Below are positions 44,141-56,442 of a DNA stretch of 64,000 nucleotides, one piece after another. Both the position numbers and the translations under genes were made by a program. Every line of letters begins with the position of its first letter. Position 1 is the first letter of the stretch. The notes under the pieces were generated by a model, which was given only the letters and a program-made list of their open reading frames with translations, searched no databases and was not told the DNA's origin. Source of the DNA: Primula veris (lineage: Eukaryota > Streptophyta > Magnoliopsida > Ericales > Primulaceae); NCBI GenBank assembly GCA_963682055.1, contig OY821741.1, positions 27,660,711 to 27,724,710 on the forward strand, given 5' to 3'.

Positions 44141-44283
44141 TTGTATTCTTATTGGGAACTTGTCTTGTGAAAAAGCGATTCGAAATCGAAGCGAACGTCT
44201 AAATTACTTCATTTTTTATTTGATATATTCTTCGATAGATGGAATTGATCAAACTGCTAATATGATCAGACACACACACACAC

Positions 44284-44314
<31 letters not shown>

Positions 44315-44450
44315 CATATATACATATATACATATATATACACATATATACATATATATACACATATATACATATATACATATATGTATATGTTTGTATG
44401 TATGTATGTATATATGTATGTTTGTATATATATATGTATAAACTTGTACT
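44106..44450. repeat. TA/TG/CA microsatellite
   Basis: Blocks of (TA)n, (TG)n, (CA)n and mixed ATATAC/ATATGT units on either side of a short unique spacer (44142-44266). ORFs read through it (Tyr/Ile/His-rich) are artefacts of the repeat. Confidence 0.95.
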
Positions 44451-44459
44451 TGGCGTAAA

Positions 44460-44575
44460 ACCAACTAGATTGGGGTTTCGCAAAAGGTGTAAAAGCATGT
44501 GTACGTAAAGGTTTTCATAAACCTATTCAACCCTCCCCTTTTCTGGGTTAATTTGCATAAGTACCAACAAGAATT
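44460..44575 (+). mobile_element. Degraded copia LTR end and primer site
   Basis: Sequence up to TTCATAAACCTATTCAACC, then CTCCCC and a decayed ACAAGAATTAGGAAC, resembles the end of SIRE-type copia LTRs followed by a tRNA-iMet primer site. It precedes the copia gag remnant in the same orientation. Identification rests on wording only. Confidence 0.45.
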
Positions 44576-44589
44576 AGGAACTAATAACA

Positions 44590-45137
44590 ATGAATGGATG
44601 CAAACTCGATAACGATGCACGAATTTGGAAGAACCTTGTGTTTACGGGTCAAACCAACGAAGATCTTCTCAATGATGAATAAGTTGCCCCTTTCGCGAAA
44701 AAGTGGAAATAAGCAACTTCAGTATTAGTTGAAGAAAGGGCAAGGCGAAAGAAGAAGTTCTATCCAATCATAACAACGCAAAGGATCACAAGAAGTATGG
44801 CAACGAAGGTGAAGATGAGATCAAATGCTAAGAATTTTACGAATTTGATCACATGCGGAATGACTGTCGAATCTACAAAAAGAAGATCAAAGTGAAGAGC
44901 ATTAAAACTTATCGAGCATTTGGTACATGGGGATCAGATGATAGCAATTCTGAAGAAGAAAGCAACGACGAAATAGAAGAAATCGCTCATATCTTTCTAA
45001 TGGGAATCAAAGACAAATCTCAAGATGAGGTACACTCTTGTTCATTATATAGTGAATATATTGATCTTATTAATGAGAATAATAAACTGTCTTGTGCATA
45101 CGAGCTTGCATTTAAGTTTAGAGTTTTAAACCTTTAG
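44590..45137 (+). pseudogene. Ty1/copia (SIRE-like) gag remnant
   Basis: The open end (44853-45137) contains DHMRNDCRIYKKK, then an acidic DDSNSEEESNDEIEE and YIDLINENNKLS, the usual run after the zinc knuckle of copia Gag. The knuckle keeps the H and last C of CX2CX4HX4C. Upstream sequence is full of stops. No pol follows. Confidence 0.6.
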
Positions 45138-45429
45138 ACTCAAGTTTACAGTGGGGACATGTGTCCCCGCTGGTTGTAAAATATTCAAGAAAAGTGGTTT
45201 TTCTCCAAATGGTAATAACCTTACCTTTCCCATCTTGCGGCCCAACTTCGATACTCAAGAACAAAAAAAATTCTTGTAAGATTTTTTTTTTTCTTTTCCC
45301 TTCTGAATACAATCACAATTATGTCATGGCTAATTAATTTTCTTTGTTTAGTTTATATTTCTTTTTGTCGTTTAAGACATAAAATTTAACCTAAATACAT
45401 ATTTATAATTCTATCATACAAATTAGGAT

Positions 45430-46320
45430 CAATTAACAAAAACATACTCAACACATATTATATTAACAAAAACATACCCTCAAAAAATAAATTATCAAAA
45501 ACATATCTTCAATTAATAATTAATAAAAAACAAAAAATCTGATTTATCCTCCTAATCTCTTTTCTCACTCTCTCCTCCTTTCACTCTCTCCTCTCACCCT
45601 CTCTCCAATCTCTCTCTCCTCCTGCTCTCTCCCTCCGATCTCTCTCCGTCTCCTTCTCACTCTATCTGATTTCTCATCCTTCATCTCTCTTTCCGATCTC
45701 TCTCCTCATCGCTTTCTCTCATTTCTTATCCTTCATCTCTCTTTCCGATCTCTCTACTCATTTTTTTCTTTTCCTCGCTTTCTCTCCGATCTCTCTCTTA
45801 CATGGAGATTGAGACGGATACATCTGTTGTAATGGGCGGCGATGGTATAGAGTGAGGTCAAAAACTCGAAGTTGATGTCGACGGAGATACGGTCGTCGAA
45901 GGAGATGTTCACAACGGCGATGTGGTAGTTCGAGATCGGAGAATGGGTCAGAGTTGAATTGGTTAATTAGTGTATAATGTTGAAAAATAAGTGTATGAAT
46001 TACGTGAATTAAGGGTATGAAGTTGAAAATTATGTATATGAATTATGTAAGTAAGGATATGAATTATGTAAATTGGGGTATGAACTTTGAAAATAAGGGT
46101 GAATTTTACGAATCAGTATATGGACTTTTGAAATATGGGTATGAACTTTTGGAATAAGGGTATGAAAAATACAAATTAAGGTATGAAATTTTGAAATAAG
46201 GGTATGAAGTTTTGGAATAAGGGTATGAAAAATACAAATTAGGGTATGAACTTTTGAAATAAGGGTATGAAATATACAAATTATGGTATGAACTTTTCGG
46301 TATATTTTTGTTAATTTAGT
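45430..46320. repeat. Direct duplication, copy 1 (with 21-bp minisatellite)
   Basis: Order: AT-rich start with ATTAACAAAAACATACC (45462-45478), a TC-rich stretch (45550-45800), a GAGATACGGTCGTCGAAGG block, then the 21-bp array, ending with the inverted match GGTATATTTTTGTTAAT (46299-46315). Copy 2 is at 46685-47430. The inverted ends hint at a small transposon-like unit. No coding capacity was seen. Confidence 0.75.
45970..46303. repeat. 21-bp minisatellite, about 16 units
   Basis: Near-consensus unit GGGTATGAACTTTTGAAATAA, with interspersed GGGTATGAAAAATACAAATTA variants. The 21-bp period makes a 7-residue repeat (HTLI.K-like) in one minus frame, which explains the ORF there. Confidence 0.92.
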
Positions 46321-46684
46321 TTTAAAAGTAGTATATTTTGTTAATTTATACTTGAACGTTATACTAATGAGCATGTTTGTATCATAGACGAAAAGTTATT
46401 CCTTTAAAATTTTATTTTTTTAATACATTCTTGAAGAAACCAAAAATATGCGTAACTTTCTTAACAATTATTTTGGTCTAAACATAAAATCATTAGTGAA
46501 TAATTTAATTAATAAGAGAAATTATAAAATGATCCGTTATTAAATATGTTAATGGCAAATATTTTATTGACACATGCCTACTAACTTTGATTGTATAACA
46601 ATAAGATGATTTTAGAAAGTCTAACAACAAAAGGTACAATATATAGTTATTTAGGTGATTTGTTATGTATTAATTTGTAGGCCC

Positions 46685-47430
46685 AATTAACATAAACATA
46701 TTTTACATTTATTATATTAACAAAACCATACCCTCAAAAATTAAATTATGAAAAACATACATTCTATTAATAATTAATAAAAAACAAAAAAGTTATTCGT
46801 CTCTCTCAATCTATTTCGTCACTCTCTCTTCCTCTCATCCTCTCTCCAATCTGTCTCTCCTCCTTCTCTCTCACTCCGATCTCTCTCCTACTCCTTCTCA
46901 CTCTCTTCGATCTCTCATCCTTACTCTCTCTCATCATCTTCTCTTTATTTTTTCGATTTTTTTCTTTTTCTTGCTCTCTCTCTGAACTTTCTCTCAACGA
47001 CAGAGATACGGAGATACGGTCGTCGAAGGTGAGGTCCACGACGGTGATGTAGTAGTTGCAAATCGGAGGACGGGTAAGAGTTGAATTTGTTAATTAGTGT
47101 ATAATATTGAAAAATAAATGTATGAATTACGTGAATTAAGGGTATGGAGTTGAAAATTATATATATGAATTATGTAAATTGGGGTATCAACTTTGAAAAT
47201 AAGGGTGGACTCTACGAATCAGGATATAAACTTTTGAAATATGGGTATGAAGTTTTGGAATAAGGGTATGAAAAATACAAATTAGGGTATGAAATTTTAA
47301 AATAAGGGTATGAACTTTTAGAATAGCTGTATGAAAAATACAAATTAGGGTATGAACTTTTGAAATAAGAGTATGGACTTTTAGAATAAATGTATGAAAT
47401 ATACAAATTGGTATGAACTTTTTAAAACTG
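46685..47430. repeat. Direct duplication, copy 2
   Basis: Repeats the order of 45430-46320 in the same orientation, with a shorter TC-rich part and its own 21-bp array (47097-47425). The left edge ATTAACAAAACCATACC is kept; the right inverted end is decayed. Confidence 0.75.
47097..47425. repeat. 21-bp minisatellite in copy 2, about 15 units
   Basis: Same unit family as 45970-46303, in register with the duplication. Confidence 0.9.
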
Positions 47431-49230
47431 TTTGTAAAGTTAGTGTTGCAAAATTTTACTAAATTGTAGCAACATAATTGTTTCTAAAATTTAATCACAG
47501 CTACTCATATTTGTTTTTGTCGACTCACTATCGAAAATTAGGTATTCATTTTCTTTTTAGAACTTTTTTCCTTTTTATCACCTTGTAAGTAGACTAGTTT
47601 TGAGGCCACATTAACAGGTAGTTTGTATAAGATGCTCTAAAGCGTCCTTATACATAATTGTAAGTTAAATATGCGCATTACTACATTGTGGCGCACTATA
47701 AAGTCTGAAGTGAATTAGATAAGCCAATGTTTTTATAAAGGTTTGTAGATATTAAAATTACTGTTTAATGAAAAGTCGATATCAGTGGAAGACAGGAAGC
47801 CGGAAGGTAAGAACTCTTATTCCTCGGCTAAAAAGTAAAAGTGATACATAATAGTTTCCCGTAAACATTTGTTTTCGATTCATGTTTGAACTCCTTTATC
47901 ATTCTTTGGCCAAACTAAAGGTGAAAGTCAAACGTAATGGTTTTCTTGTGAACATTCGTATTCAGTTTAAGTTCGAACTAAATTTTTTAAATATGCTATC
48001 TGACATTCCCCAATCAGTAGTTCAGTACAAGTTTTCTTTTACTGTTATATCAGAAGAAAACGCCTCCTAAATGAATTACACCTGTTTGAAAAGACAGGGA
48101 AAAATTAAGTGGTGGAACAAATCACCCTTTTTATTAAAAAAAACAGGTCATCGTTATTAGTGTTGTTCATATATCATTCACGTGGCGTGGGATTACTCTA
48201 CCATGAATTGCTCAAGAACGGTTAAAATTTTAAAATTCCTGACAACATCAAATGTTCGTGACAAGAACTCTTTCTCCAAAGCACGAACATACAAATTACA
48301 GAGAAAAAAAACTAAAGATTTTTTGAATATATTTGATGTATGAAAACGTGTGAACAAAAGAGTTGCCAAATAAACAAATAGGAAAACACTCACACATAAG
48401 CCTTATTTACTTTAAGTCGTATCAAAAGCAATAATATTAAAAAAAAAACTCAGTTCAAAACTCAATACGATAACGAACATGGCAAAATAATGAAGTTACT
48501 TAATTTGAGCTTTGCTTTTTAACGAACATGGCAGGTAGGGACTTGCTTACGATACCCACACGTAGGGATGACAATTGGGACGGATCATTCAAAATCCAAC
48601 CCGACCCGACCTATGTAGAAACTTGCAATTTTACCAATTTGACACGACCCGACCCGACCCATTTGACCCGTTTTTTATAACATTTTTTTTTGCTATGAAA
48701 AATAAAACTCATAAATGGAAAGATCTGTAAGAAAATTTATCAAAAACCCATATGGTAAAGTAAAAAATCATTTGATTTAGAAAGATAATATATAAATACT
48801 AATTTGGCATTGAATAACATTTCATATTAATTTAGTGATATAAATTTTACAATTTTCTTTTTAAAATTTCCATGTTTATTGAATTAATTTGAACTCATTA
48901 ATTTCCTCAATAAAACATTGATATATGTAAAAATATAATATAAATGTATATCATTGATATGATGATCTGATTTTCCGTAAATCCTTCTCTAAATAAAGAC
49001 GATAAAATATTAATCATTAATTAACATGAATAAATTTCATTCACATTTACCATAAATATCTGATACGACATGAAAATAATACCCAATAAATGGTATTCAG
49101 CAACACCCGACCCATATAATTAAAGCGGATATACAACGCATCAGATATGGGAAACGCATTCAGCATAAGGCTATAATAGTCTTTTTCTTCATAAAAGAGT
49201 AAAGACAATGACCCATTGGACTGACTCCAA
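47431..49230. other. AT-rich DNA with no recognised gene
   Basis: Short ORFs show no family likeness. Two diverged copies of an about 90-bp segment lie in 47835-47985 (ATAGTTTCCCGTAAACATT against ATGGTTTTCTTGTGAACATT). At 48563-48665, AGGGATGACAATTGGGACGG followed by GACCCGACCCGACCC resembles the ends of some hAT-type elements, but no matching inverted end was found. Confidence 0.5.
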
Positions 49231-49630
49231 ATGATAAAAGCCCACTGAACTAAAAGCACATGATCAATAGATGAAAGCGCCACATGTCAACATCCTGCGG
49301 TGCACGTACTCCTATAAATAAAGTCAAATAGCAGTACAATATCTCATCTTATCCTAGCTGAAAAGACATATCAGTACAGAAACTTTTCAGAACTTATCTC
49401 ACTAGAAAGTACACATGCATGTAAAGTCAAGTCAAAACCCGAAGACTAATACTGAAGAAGAAGACACGTATATTATACCGAACATTAAACAGAGGAGATT
49501 ATATTGTAATCAGAGTGATCTATAATCGATAAACTATTTAATAATCAATACAATACATATGCTCGTCTATATTGTCATCTTTAATCTCTTAAATACCTAT
49601 TGTTGAGAAGCACAACTTAACCAACCAAAG
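49231..49630 (+). mobile_element. Putative 5' LTR promoter of Tat-lineage element (partial)
   Basis: CCTATAAATA at 49311-49320 with a transcript-start-like stretch after it, then gag remnants in the same orientation from about 49860. LTR edges and a primer site could not be defined, so this is a position-based call. Confidence 0.4.
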
Positions 49631-49860
49631 TGTATGCTTTATCAAATGGTAACGACCTTAAAAGAAAACCATCCCGAAAAGGTGGGAACGACAACAAACA
49701 ACAAAGAAAACAGGCAAACCAGAGAATCCAATATCTTCAACCCAAACGGAAATGAAATACGCATCCATCCCGACGAGCTAGACGCACTACTAGCTATTAA
49801 ACGGAGATAACGGTCTCTCACCGCCAAAACGCGACCATCCACTTCCAACCTCCCAAGCAA

Positions 49861-51785
49861 ACATTTGCAACTCCATGAACAACCATTAATGGTATACGTG
49901 ATTATAGACGAAAACCCATCGGACTCTAAAGAAGAGCAATCCACGTCAGTAGCAAGAAAGATAAGAAGAAATCAAGAGAGGATCCAACAGCTATACAACA
50001 TAGCACTCAAGTTAAACGAAACACAAATGAACGACCTAAGGAGGCAAACGAATACAACAAGACTGAACTCCAGGCATCAGCTACCGACCATGTCCGCCAA
50101 TTCTAGTTCACACAAGGAGAGGGTCATTCATTTCTGACATAACGATGAAGAAGTCAGGGAATTGCAATCAAAAGACAATTATGTCGAGGAAACAAGAAGA
50201 GCCATCAATGCCCTAGAAACCCAGTGGCATTCCAATACGGAATGCCACCTATAGACACACAGGAGCAACAAACAGCCCGACAACCAATTGTTCAACCACA
50301 AATAATCACACCATTTATAGTGGAATTCCAACCGATAGTCCTACCAACAGGAAAGACGGCAATAGTTTCAAGGATCGATGAAAGCTATCACGTCCAAGTT
50401 CAAGCCCAGCTAGCAGCTTGCATGACAGCCATGACAGCTGCAGGAATAAGGATGCCGATAGGCCAACCAATCGTCTATCAAAAAGAATTCCCGAGGGTCG
50501 AACACATGGAAGACACCACCTATATGTCAGCCATGGAGGTAGCTGGACGACAGCATAAAGAAAGAAGGTTCCAACAAGGGGAATGACCACCAGTAGTAAC
50601 ACAACAGCAACCGTTCACACCAGGGACAGGATTCCAAGAAACCCAAGACGAACAGCCATACGGCCTAAACTCGGGAAATGGGGGATACGGCAAGAATAGA
50701 GCGGGGGGAATGCATGAGTACTACTCCCCCATTCATACGAGCTATGGCGGTGGAGCATACATGCTACAATACCAAATGCAAGATGAAGTCTTCCAGCAAG
50801 CATGGGAAGTCTAACAGGAAACACCATGTACAGAGCAGATAACACGGTACAGAAAACCGGTAGGATTCGTCATTCCAGAGTTCAAGCTGTACGACAGGAA
50901 AAGCTGTACGATAGGAAAAGCTGCCCGATCGACCATCTAAGACATTACAAGACCAGGATGGAATTATGGAGCGATGACTCCACTTTAATGTGAAAGTTTT
51001 TCAAGAATAGTCTAGCTTAAGAGGCTTTAACCTAGTATCAAAACTTGTCAAGGAGTTCTATAGGAAGCTGAACTGAACTGCTCAGGGCCTATTTCAACCG
51101 ATATGTTGCTCATAGAAAGAAAAAGTTCACCATCGAGACAATTCTTAAAATGGCAATGTTGCCAAACGAACGGCTCAACGACTATTGCATACATTTTGTC
51201 GACGTAGCCAATCATATCCCTCAGTATGCCAGCAACATTGCAATCCAAAACTTTGTCAACTCCATCCCAAATGGACACTTGGCACGGAGGAAGTTTTTTG
51301 GCAAAAAATTTTCAACTACCGATGCACTCCTTGCCTACTGCACTCATCTGAAAGACAAGAACAAGAAAATGAGGAACCTCAACCAGACCTTACCAACAAG
51401 GGAATCATTTAGGGAAGCACAGGAGCAGAAAAGCAATGAAACCGGCTAAGCGGGACAACGTATACCGGAAACCCGAAGAGCAGAGGAAGGAAGAGCGCCC
51501 TACAGAAGCTGACCAAAAAGCATATCAGCTGACGTACCAAACATCGAACAGGCCACCCAATCAGAAGAGAAAGCAATACAGAAGGAACGTCGAGTCGGTC
51601 AAGCTCAAATACAATTTCAACCGCTCCGCATAGGACATTTTGAGGGTCATTTGTAGAGAAAGTTGGTACTCAAGGTCGGGGCCATTTCTATCCCCACCCA
51701 ACCAAAGAGACAGCAAACTTTTCAGTGCGTATCATGAGGACCATGGTCACCTCACAAAAAACTGTAGAAATCTTTGATGGAAGAT
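49861..51785 (+). pseudogene. Tat-lineage gag (decayed)
   Basis: Pieces in several frames: a Gln-rich N-terminal part (50224-50586), YGLNSGNGGYG, SCPIDHLRHYKTRMELWSDD (50900-50990), ERLNDYCIHFVDVANHIP (51170-51230), the basic tail EEQRKEERPTEADQ, and the zinc-binding-like YHEDHGHLTKNCRNL (about 51730-51775). The order and the YHxDHGH-x4-C ending fit Tat-lineage Gag. Many stops are present. Confidence 0.75.
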
Positions 51786-51988
51786 GAACTGGTGGAGTGA
51801 TGCAGGCTATCTAAATAAGTTCATCAAGGGAGTCATGAACAAATTTAAGCAACCGGCCATAGAAGGATCTGGAAGCAGGAGCGGGAAAATGATCAATATC
51901 GTCCACTTGTCGTGACCTAAACCCGAATGAGGAGAACGAGCTCAAGAAAGGAAACTAGCTCATTTCTGCCAGGTAGCGAAGGCATCAC

Positions 51989-52450
51989 ATGCGTCCTCTT
52001 CAGCCAAGAGAAAATGCGTGCAACAAAAGCACCAACCCATCTCATTCTCCGACCATGATGAAGAAGGAGTCTTTTACCCCCCACAGCGATGCGATTAACC
52101 TTCGCATCAAAATCAGAATCGACATGGTCAGCAGAGTCCTCGTTGACCAGGGAGCATCATGTGACATCATTTATAATGAACTATTTGACAAGATGGAATT
52201 GAGCCTATAGGACCTACAGCCAACCGACATAACTTTAATAGTCTTTAACGTCACAACTGGAACAGTATCGGCACCCGTTGAGTTTTTGGTTGTAAACGAC
52301 AACTCGGGGCACATCATGGTTTTAGGGCGACCATGGCTGCATGCCATGAGAGCTATACCATCGACTTAGCACCAAAAAGTCAAGTACTCAAATGTAAAAG
52401 GTGAGATCGAAGTCACTCGGGGATGTGAGGTGGATTTCAGACGCTGTGAG
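51989..52450 (+). pseudogene. Tat-lineage aspartic protease (decayed)
   Basis: Active site RVLVDQGASCDIIYNELFDK, then EFLVVNDNSGH and the closing MVLGRPWLHAMRAIPST. Stops at 52208 and after PST break it. It lies between gag and RT as expected. Confidence 0.82.
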
Positions 52451-52639
52451 GACATAACGGCTGTCCTAAGGAAAACAGTTAGTCAGCCTGAAGAAGCTGG
52501 TAGAAAAAATTGTCAAGGAAGAAAGCGTATTAAAGGAGCAAGTGGGAGAAAAACAGAGAAAGGTGAGAATTCCGGAAATGGACGAAGAGTATTATTTCCT
52601 GTTAGGAGAAAACCTTCCTGAGGAATAATCAAAAGAGAT

Positions 52640-53490
52640 GGAGGAGTTCTTGTTCGAGAATATAAACAAATTCACATGGAGCTCTAGTGGCATGCCCAGG
52701 CTAGACCCCAAATTGGTATGTCATAGGCTAAGAGTGAACTCCGAGTACAAGCCAATTGCATAGAAAAGCAGAAGAATATCAATTGAACATAGGGAGGCAA
52801 TTATAGATTAAGTACATAAGCTACTTGACACGGGGGCTATAAGAGAGGTGATGTACCCCGCATGGTTGTCAAACCCAGTGGTGGTTCCCAAGAAGAATGG
52901 GAAGTTAAGAGTGTGTATAGACTTTACCAGTCTCAACAAGGCCTGCCCAAGGGACCCTTACCCACTGTCGAGAATCGATCAATTGGTCGACGCAGCGGCA
53001 GGGCAGAAAGGATGACTTTTTAGATGCATACTCGGGACACCACCAAATATCGCTAGCCGAAGAAGATCATGAGAAAATTTCATTCATCTCCCCCTTGAAA
53101 AATTATTGTTATAAAGTAATGTCGTTCGGATTACGAAATACATGAGCTACGTATCAAAGAATGATAACGAAAGTCTGTAAAAGACACATCGGCAAAACAA
53201 TGGAGGTTTATATAGACGACATGGTCATAAAAATAAAAAAATAAAAATCTCACTCGCAAGACCTAAAGAACGTATTCCAAACTTTAGGCAAACACAAGTT
53301 GAAACTACTGCAACTAAATGTGCCTTCGGCATAAGTAAAGGTACGTTCCTAGGACACATGGTGAGCCAAAGAGGAATCGAAGTAAACCCCGACCAGATAA
53401 CGGCCCTGAGAAACCTAGTTGCTCCAAGAAACAAAAAGCAAATACAGGAACTCACGGGAATGATGGCCGCACTGAGCTGATTCATTAGCC
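52640..53490 (+). pseudogene. Tat-lineage reverse transcriptase (decayed)
   Basis: KKNGKLRVCIDFTSLNKACP and DPYPLSRIDQLVDAAAGQ are characteristic of Tat elements. After frameshifts, SGHHQI-, MPFGL- and VYIDDMV-like stretches appear (53030-53230), then GTFLGHMVSQRGIEVNPDQI. Numerous stops make it non-functional. Confidence 0.85.
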
Positions 53491-53495
53491 GATCT

Positions 53496-53990
53496 GTGGA
53501 TAAAGGACAACCTTTCTTTGACACGCTCAGGAAAGGAAAAAAGTTTGTATGGAACCCCGAATGTGAAATTTCCTTCCACACCTTAAAGGAATACTTAAAG
53601 ACACTGCCTTCATTAGTAAAACCAAATAAAGGGGATATACTGGTATGCTACTTGACAGTGTCAACAACAGCTGTAAGCGTGGTCATTCCAAGGGAAGAAG
53701 GTCGTGAACAATTCCCAATTTACTTCATGAGTAAAACCCTCGTCGACGCTGAAACAAGATATTTGCCGTTGGAAAAATTATGCCTAGCACTAGTAATGGC
53801 AACAAGGAAGCTGCCACACTACTTCATCGCCCACCAAATCCAAGTCTATACCAAATTTCAAATCAAAGAGTCTCTGCAAAAAACCGATATCAGTGGACGA
53901 GTGGCCGCATGGGGGGTTTAGATTTTCCAATTTCACATCGAGTTCGTGCCCAGATACACGATAAAGGGACAAGTTTTAGCATTCTTTGTT
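53496..53990 (+). pseudogene. Tat-lineage RNase H (first, retroviral type)
   Basis: Open 53496-53921: FVWNPECEISFHTLKEYL, LVCYLTVSTTAVSVVIPRE, QFPIYFMSKTLVDAETRY and YFIAHQIQVYT. The usual catalytic Asp positions are replaced (YLTVS rather than a Y.D.S type), typical of the degenerate first RNase H in Tat elements with a second one downstream. Confidence 0.82.
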
Positions 53991-54029
53991 GTAGAGTTTA
54001 CCGAATGATATAACAAACCAACGGAAATA

Positions 54030-54460
54030 TCAAGACAGTCGCACTGGGATATTTATGTAGACGGGTCGTCTACCAAAAAAGGGTCGGGAGCCGGAATCGG
54101 CCTCAAGTCTAGAGAAGGAGCAGTCATAGAAAAAATCATTAATTTAGGGTTTCGAGCAACCAACAACGAGGCCGATTATGAGGCTATGATAAATGACATG
54201 CTAACTGCAAGGAAGCTCGGATGCACTCACCTGATTGCTAGTTCAGACTGCATGCTCGTGGTCAACCAAGCCACTGGTGAATACCAGGCTAAGGATGATC
54301 GAATGATCTTGTACCAGAGGCATGTGAAAAGAAAGATGGAAAAGTTCGAAAAATGTTAATTCGTAAGAATTAACAGCACTAAAAACGCCCATTCCGACGC
54401 ACTAGCAACCCTAGCATCAATATTGTCAATGCCAGACACTCGAACAATCATAGTAGAAAC
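54030..54460 (+). pseudogene. Tat-lineage additional archaeal-type RNase H
   Basis: IYVDGSSTKKGSGAGIGLKS, FRATNNEADYEAMINDMLTA, LIASSDCMLVVNQATGEYQA and KDDRMILYQR form an archaeal-type RNase HI with the D, E, D residues visible. This extra domain is the hallmark of the Tat lineage. It is mostly open, with a stop near 54358. Confidence 0.88.
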
Positions 54461-54519
54461 ATTAGTGAACCGAGTATACTCAATAAATTTGACAGAATAA
54501 CGTTAGTACAATACGAAAT

Positions 54520-55740
54520 AGGATGGATGGAAGAAATGATCGAGTACTTGAAAAATGGAACACTCCCGACGGACAAAATAAAAGCCCTTAAAATCAGAAG
54601 AAAATAATCAAAATTTTGGCTATCAGATGAGGAGAAACTTTACAAGTCATGTTACCGAGGACCGCACCTGCTGTGCGTCCGAACGGAACACCAACAAGAA
54701 ATCCTTAAGGAAATCCACAAAGGATCATGTGGATCCCATATCAAAGGAAGACCGTTAACCAATAAAATGGTCAAGCAAGGTTACTAGTGGTCGTACATCA
54801 AAAGGGATGCCGGCGTATACGTACAAAAATGGGACAAATGCCAAAGGTTTGCCAAAATACCATGGCTCACAACATCAATGATAACCCCCGTATTAGCACC
54901 ATGCCCAATGGGCAATAGACCTAGTTGGGAAATTATCGAAAGCGCTAGGAAATGTCGAGTACCTAATTGTAGCAACTGACTATTTCACCAAGTGGGTAGA
55001 GGCTAAACCCCTTCAACAAATTAAGGCCCAAAATGTCAAAGAGCTCATATGGGAGCACATTATAACTAGGTTTGGAATACCCTACGTCATCGTCGCAGAA
55101 AACAAAACCCAATTTAAAGATGCTAAGCTGCAACTTTGGTATAAGGAATTGAGAATTTGAAAGTTTTATTCAACATCGACATACCCAAAGAGTAACGGCC
55201 AGGTTGAAGTATCCAATCGAACTATCCTCGATGGTATCAAAAAAATCTTAGAAAAATCAAAAGGCAAATGCACAGAGAAACTTCTCAATGTGCTATGGTC
55301 ATGCAGAACTACACCTAAGACATGCACAAAAGAAACTCCTTTTAGCCTAGCATATGGGGTCAAGGCCTTTATCCTAACAGAGGTCGGACTTCCCATGATA
55401 CGAACAACACTAGGCGAGCAAAGACAAAATGAAGAACGAATGAGAGAAGAGCATGACATGTTGGATGAAAAACGTGAAATAGCATATTTAACCCTAACTA
55501 AATACCAACAAATCATAAAGCAGACCTATGACAAGTCACGGCCAAGATAAGAAATGAGATATAAGACAGACTCAGCCCAAATTAGGAAGGCTCATATGAA
55601 ATTACTAAGAAAACAAGCCCAATGTTATACAAAATCAAAAGCGTCCATTTTGAAAATAGCAGAGGAGAAGCAAATTCATGAAATGTAGTTAAACTTAAAA
55701 AGTATTATGTGTAAAGAAAAAGAAGCAGGCAAGAGCAACC
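54520..55740 (+). pseudogene. Tat-lineage integrase (decayed)
   Basis: The zinc region reads EILKEIHKGSCGSH to QKWDKCQRFA, where the first zinc Cys is Trp. The core has WAIDLVGKLSKALGNVEYL, ATDYFTKWVEAKPL, FGIPYVIVAENKTQF (second catalytic Asp replaced by Glu) and SNGQVEVSNRTILDGIKK (Glu kept). An open C-terminal stretch runs 55290-55550. Key changes and stops make it inactive. Confidence 0.86.
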
Positions 55741-55820
55741 GACGTGTAGTGCCTTTCCTTTTGCATCTATCTAAGAAATAAAGTAGTTCTATTATAACTA
55801 AAAAGAAAAACAATTAAAAA

Positions 55821-56340
55821 GACCTTCAAAAAAGGGAAGCCACCTCGGGATAAAGTCCCATTAGAACCTTGTTATAAGGTAAGAACAACTTAAAGACCTT
55901 CGAAATAGGGAAGGCACCTCGGGTTATGACCTTTTTACAAGGTAATAACAACTAAAAGGCCTTCGAAAAAGGGAAGGCACCCCGGGTTAATGTCCCATTA
56001 TGACATTTTTACAAGGTAAGAACAACTAAAAGACATTCGAAAAAGGGAAGGCACCTTTGGTAAAAGTCCCACTGCAACCTTATTACAAGGTAAGAACAAC
56101 TGAAAGACCTTCGAAAAAGGGAAGGCACCACAGGTTAAAATCCCATTATGACCTTGATACAAGGTAAGAACAACTAAAAGACCTTCGAAAAAGGGAAGGC
56201 ACCCCGGGTTAAAGTCCCATTATGACCTTTTTACAATGTAAGAACAAGAAAAAGACCTTCTAAAAGGGGAAGGCACCTCGGGTTAAAGTCCCACTAGGAT
56301 CTTTTACAAGGTAAGGATACATTAAAAAGACCGTCAAACG
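55821..56340 (+). repeat. 74-bp tandem repeat, seven units
   Basis: Units starting AGACCTTCGAAAAAGGGAAG lie at 55821, 55894, 55957, 56031, 56105, 56179, 56253 and 56329 (mostly 74 apart, one of 63). Each contains GGTTAAAGTCCCATTATGAC or similar and ACAAGGTAAGAACAACT. Tandem repeats after pol are common in Tat/Ogre/Retand elements. Confidence 0.93.
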
Positions 56341-56442
56341 AAATGCATTCAAAGAAAAAGAAACATAACAAACGAAATATCGACTAACAAGACAAGGTCA
56401 TAAATAGTACTATAGTAATGTTCCAATCAAGAAAAAGGAATG

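Noticed and set aside
44100..44498. Tyr/Ile-rich ORFs of about 100 codons on both strands
   Set aside because: Reading frames through the TA/CA microsatellite.
46030..46374. 114-codon minus ORF with repeated HTLI motif
   Set aside because: Product of the 21-bp minisatellite, a multiple of three; no other sign of coding.
48563..48665. hAT-type transposon end (AGGGATGACAATTGGGACGG)
   Set aside because: No inverted partner or 8-bp duplication could be found downstream.
55821..56340. Possible CRISPR-like array
   Set aside because: Direct tandem repeats with no unique spacers.
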